From positions 1-7,841 of the forward strand of contig JAJYIC010000109.1 in the NCBI GenBank assembly GCA_021790295.1: DNA of 7,841 nucleotides. The letters are read 5' to 3'. Numbering within the stretch: position 1 is the stretch's first letter; the number at the start of each line of letters is the position of its first letter. Origin of the DNA: Pseudomonadota bacterium. GTDB taxonomy: Bacteria; Pseudomonadota; Alphaproteobacteria; ATCC43930; CGMCC-115725. Both the position numbers and the translations under genes were made by a program. This document shows positions 5,077 through 7,841 of the stretch, one piece after another. The notes below the pieces were generated by a model. It did not search any database and had not been told where the DNA came from. It saw nothing but the letters and a program-made list of their open reading frames with translations.

Positions 5077-6825
5077 TCATCCTTTTTCGCCTTTCGCAAG
5101 GCGCAGGCCCGACGAAAGCAGATCGCGGTGCTCGGGCTTGCGCCAGGAAAGATCGTCGACCGCCTTCGCCGGAGCGAAGGCCTCCAATCTGTCCATGATC
5201 GCGCGCGCGTCATCGAGACGGCCCAGATGGGCATAACATGCCGCGAGAAAGCGGTGCGGGACAGTCGAGGCCGGCCGTTCCTGGACCGCCAATTCGAGCA
5301 TCGGCAGCGCCGCGTCGAACCTGCGGGCAAAGAAATGGGCGATGCCGTTGAGCACCGATTGCGTCCCTACGGGATCGCGAGGGCTGAGCCGCAGCGATGT
5401 TTCGATGTCCGCCAGCGCCCGGTCGGGCTCGCCCGCCATCAGCCGGAGCAGACCGCCGAGATACCATCCTCGCGCGAAACTGGGGTTGAGCGAAAGCGCG
5501 CGATCGACGAGGGCCAGCATGGCGCCGATGTCTTCGCCGAAATAGGCAAGCGCATAGGCGGCATTGGCGAGCGTTTCCGGCTCGCTCCCGGCAACGCGCA
5601 ACGCTTCGCGGGCTAGATCGAGCCCTTTCTGCCGAGCGATCTGCGGATTTTCGGCCCAGCCGTCTTGATGAGCCCGCAGATGGCAGATCGCGGCCCAGGC
5701 GAGAGCCGGCCCGTAATGCGGGTCGCGTTCGATCGCCTGTTCAAGCAAGGCCAGGTTTTCACGGACCCGTTCTTTCGATATCGGCCAGAAATTCGTTACC
5801 GCGCGCAGATAAGCATCGTAAGCCCCGAGATCGCTCGTCGGCCGTTGAGCCGCCCGGCGTCTTTCGGCAACCTTCAAGGTCGGTTCTATGACCCCGGCGA
5901 CGTTGAAGGCGACCCGGTCCTGGAGCTCGAACACGTCTTCCAATGAGCCGTCGAAGCGGTCGGCCCACAGATCGGCGCCGCTCTCCCCGTCGATCAGTCG
6001 CGCGGTGATGCGCACGCGCCCTCGAGCCTTCCTCACCGAGCCTTCGAGCAGGTAGCGCACGCCGAGTTCGCGCGCCGCCCGTTTCACATCGACCGCCTGG
6101 CCTTTGTAGGTAAAGCTCGAATTGCGGGCGATGACGAAAAGCCAGCGGATGCGGGAAAGCGCGGTGACGATCTCCTCGGCCATGCCGTCGGCGAAATAAT
6201 CCTGCTCGGGATCGCCGCTCAGATTCTGGAACGGCAAGACCGCGATCGACGGCTTGTCGGGGAGAGAGAGCGCGGCGCCGGCCGCCGCCGGCGCGCTTTC
6301 CGGTCGCACCCGATAGACCCGGACCGGACCCGCGATGTTCTTGAGGCTGCGTTCGCCCATGTCGTCGAATGTGCAAAGGATCCGGCCGCGAACCTGGTCG
6401 CGGACGACGGCGGAAACGCAGATCCCGCCGGGCTCGGCGAGCCCTTCCAATCGCGCGGCGATATTGACCCCCTCGCCGAAGATGTCGCGCCGGTCCCGAA
6501 TGATGTCGCCGAGATTGACCCCCATGCGGAACTCGATACGGCGGCTTTGTGGAACGCCCAGATTGCGTTCCGCTATCGCTTTCTGCACTGCGAGCGCGCA
6601 GCCGACCGCATCGACGACGCTGGCGAAGACGATGAGGAAACCGTCTCCGGCGGTCTTGACGATCCGCCCTTTGTGCTCCTTGACCCCCGGATCGAAGAGA
6701 TCGCGCAATATCGCTTTGAGGGCCGCGAGCGTCCCCTCCTCGTCCTCTCCCATAAGACGCGAATAACCCGCGACATCAGCGGCAAGGATCGCCGCAAGAC
6801 GGCGTTCGACCCGCTCTGCGATCAT
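5077..6825 (-). CDS. Class III adenylate/guanylate cyclase with FlgO/TolB-N-like domain and TPR repeats
   Basis: This 582-residue protein has three parts. Residues 6-173 form a class III nucleotide cyclase domain. The metal aspartates are D17 (ILAADVAGYSRLM) and D61 (KTAGDGFL), K57 and D114 fit adenine recognition, and N121 and R125 (GEGVNIAARLE) are the transition-state pair. It therefore looks catalytically intact, should work as a homodimer, and more likely makes cAMP than cGMP. Residues 190-315 (PSIAVLPFQNLSGDPEQDYFADGMAEEIVTALS and onward) match the FlgO/TolB-N-like region often found in this class. Residues about 335-550 are helical TPR-like repeats, for example ALVDRALSLNPSFARGWYLGGLL and the AACYAHLGRLDDARAIMD stretch. 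No signal peptide or membrane segment is visible, so it is probably cytosolic with protein-binding TPRs controlling activity. The ATG has a strong ribosome site (GGGGAGG). Such proteins are numerous in Rhizobiales; the signal and target are unknown. Confidence 0.92.
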   Translation of the reverse strand: MIAERVERRLAAILAADVAGYSRLMGEDEEGTLAALKAILRDLFDPGVKEHKGRIVKTAGDGFLIVFASVVDAVGCALAVQKAIAERNLGVPQSRRIEFRMGVNLGDIIRDRRDIFGEGVNIAARLEGLAEPGGICVSAVVRDQVRGRILCTFDDMGERSLKNIAGPVRVYRVRPESAPAAAGAALSLPDKPSIAVLPFQNLSGDPEQDYFADGMAEEIVTALSRIRWLFVIARNSSFTYKGQAVDVKRAARELGVRYLLEGSVRKARGRVRITARLIDGESGADLWADRFDGSLEDVFELQDRVAFNVAGVIEPTLKVAERRRAAQRPTSDLGAYDAYLRAVTNFWPISKERVRENLALLEQAIERDPHYGPALAWAAICHLRAHQDGWAENPQIARQKGLDLAREALRVAGSEPETLANAAYALAYFGEDIGAMLALVDRALSLNPSFARGWYLGGLLRLMAGEPDRALADIETSLRLSPRDPVGTQSVLNGIAHFFARRFDAALPMLELAVQERPASTVPHRFLAACYAHLGRLDDARAIMDRLEAFAPAKAVDDLSWRKPEHRDLLSSGLRLAKGEKG

Positions 6826-6894
6826 GGCTGCCTCCCCGGCCCGCCGCCCCGGCCTTTGCCTTTCGGTCAGCAGAGGACCGGGATGGCGGGTAGT

Positions 6895-6939
6895 GGCCGC
6901 CCGTCATCTTGCCCTTGCGAACGGCGGCGGGCAACGGCC
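6895..6939. other. Imperfect hairpin between the CoA-transferase and cyclase genes
   Basis: In the 121-base gap 6826-6946, TTGCCC (6909-6914) can pair with GGGCAA (6929-6934), and outer GGCC (6895-6898) with GGCC (6936-6939), leaving an asymmetric internal bulge. No T-run follows on the minus strand, so it is at best a weak or factor-dependent end of the CoA-transferase transcript. I see no convincing promoter in the rest of the gap. Confidence 0.25.
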
Positions 6940-6946
6940 GAGTCTT

Positions 6947-7841
6947 TCAGAGGACGATGCCGCGTTTTTTGAATGAGGCGATCTCGCCTTCCGTATAGCC
7001 GTAAAGGGCGAGGATCTCTTCGCTGTGCTGGCCGAAAGCGGGGGCGGGAGCCGGCTCGCCGCCGGGCGTCTCCGCGAATTTTATCGGCTTTGTCATCGTC
7101 CGGTAGCGCCCGACCCGCGGATGATCGAGGCTTGTCACCAGATCCTCGGCCAGGACCTGCGGATGATCGAACATGTCCTCGATCGGGCGCACGGCCGCGC
7201 AAGGGACCCTTTCGCCGAAGATCTCTTCCCATTCGCGCGCGCTTTTGCCGGCGAGCGCCGCGCGCACCAAAGGCACGAGTTCGCCCGCGTGCTGCGCGCG
7301 GCTCTTCATCGAAGCCGAGCGCGGGTCGCCTACAAGATCCGGCCGGCCGGTCAATTCGCACAAGGCGGCAAAAAAACGGTTCGAATGAACGGAAATATAA
7401 AGAAAGCCTTCCCTGGTCGGATGAATCCCGGTCAAGCCTCCGACGCCCGAGTCGCGAACGGCCTCGCGCCCTTCGCTTTCGGCCCAGATGAAACGCCCGG
7501 CCTGGATCGTCAAGGCGCTGCGCAAAAGGGAAAGGGAGAGATACTGCCCTTTGCCGCTCCTCTCGCGGTGATAAAGCGCGGCGGCGATCCCATAGGCAAG
7601 AAGCGCCGAAGTGAAATAATCGAGAACCGAGCCGAGTTGGAGCTGCGGCTTCTCCATCCCGCCGCCCTGAAACACCGCGATCCCGGAAAGGCATTGCAGG
7701 ACCTGGTCGAAACCGCCCTTTTCGCAAAACGGCCCCTGGTCGCCATAGCCTGTGAGGCCGCAATAGACAAGGCGCGGGTTGAGGGCTTTGAGCCTCGGGT
7801 AGTCGATGCCGAGGCGGGCCGGGACGGAAGGGCGGAAATTC
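6947..7841 (-). CDS. Class III (CaiB/BaiF family) CoA-transferase, N-terminus outside window
   Basis: Family III CoA-transferases move CoA between an acyl-CoA donor and a carboxylic acid through an aspartyl-CoA intermediate. The reading frame enters from the window edge and gives 297 residues to the TGA at 6949-6947; the family usually has about 380-410, so some 90-100 N-terminal residues are missing. The visible part begins NFRPSVPARLGIDYPRLKAL, matching the NFRPGV...LG...L segment, followed by NPRLVYCGLTGYG. The catalytic aspartate is probably that of GSVLDYFTSALL (codon 7621-7619), which aligns with Asp169 of formyl-CoA transferase. ALYHRERSGKGQYLSLSLL is the family's AL..RE.TGKGQ.V signature, and the C-terminal part with CAAVRPIEDMFDHPQ is also typical. 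A GTG at 7675 is internal, not the start. It is the most upstream gene here and precedes the cyclase by 121 bases. The substrate is not readable; with the nearby UbiD enzyme an organic-acid CoA-activation role is possible. Confidence 0.93.
   Translation of the reverse strand, partial: NFRPSVPARLGIDYPRLKALNPRLVYCGLTGYGDQGPFCEKGGFDQVLQCLSGIAVFQGGGMEKPQLQLGSVLDYFTSALLAYGIAAALYHRERSGKGQYLSLSLLRSALTIQAGRFIWAESEGREAVRDSGVGGLTGIHPTREGFLYISVHSNRFFAALCELTGRPDLVGDPRSASMKSRAQHAGELVPLVRAALAGKSAREWEEIFGERVPCAAVRPIEDMFDHPQVLAEDLVTSLDHPRVGRYRTMTKPIKFAETPGGEPAPAPAFGQHSEEILALYGYTEGEIASFKKRGIVL

Noticed and set aside
3703..5616. Long plus-strand open frame of 637 codons
   Set aside because: It lies antisense to the UbiD and cyclase genes, whose products are clear family members. 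The translation is rich in Arg, Asp, Gly and Ala with no recognisable domain, as expected of the shadow frame opposite GC-rich coding DNA.
1..7841. CRISPR arrays, insertion sequences, tRNA or rRNA genes
   Set aside because: I found no regularly spaced direct repeats, no transposase-like frame with terminal inverted repeats, and no tRNA-like TTCGA arm within a cloverleaf; genes fill nearly all the window.

Overview
This is a GC-rich, densely coding window in which every supportable gene lies on the minus strand, so transcription runs from base 7841 toward base 1. The likely source is an alphaproteobacterium, probably of the Rhizobiales/Hyphomicrobiales. This rests on codon use with strong G/C at third positions, a NadQ-type (COG4111) regulator beside nadA, and the cyclase/FlgO-like/TPR architecture common in that order. 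The genus cannot be settled from the sequence.

In transcription order the genes are: (1) a class III (CaiB/BaiF) CoA-transferase whose N-terminus lies outside the window (6947-7841); (2) a soluble class III nucleotide cyclase with FlgO/TolB-N-like and TPR regions (5077-6825); (3) a UbiD-family prenylated-FMN decarboxylase (3361-5013); (4) a thymidylate-kinase-like P-loop protein (2475-3263); (5) a Nudix-fold/winged-helix regulator of the NadQ type (1462-2442); (6) quinolinate synthase nadA (361-1347); and (7) the 5' part of nadC (1-340), cut by the window edge. Gaps are short (20 to 121 bases), and no stretch above 300 bases lacks a gene.

The best-supported unit is the NAD module at 1-2442. 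A strong sigma-70-like promoter (TTGACA, 16 bp, TATACT) sits at the end of the regulator gene, and its -35 box contains the regulator's own TGA stop. Two copies of a 17-bp inverted repeat lie between regulator and nadA. One covers the -10 box. The other lies just upstream of the nadA ribosome binding site. Their centres are 63 bp apart, about six helical turns, and a GC-rich hairpin sits between them. The simplest reading is that the regulator represses nadA-nadC by binding both sites. nadA is followed directly by nadC, with no nadB between.

The upstream half (CoA-transferase, cyclase, UbiD) may be an acyl-CoA or aromatic-acid unit, but its substrate cannot be read from sequence. I see no mobile element, CRISPR array, tRNA or rRNA. 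I see no clearly undescribed system. The most interesting points are the nadA control region, the unusual sequence of nadC at the window edge, and the atypical kinase.
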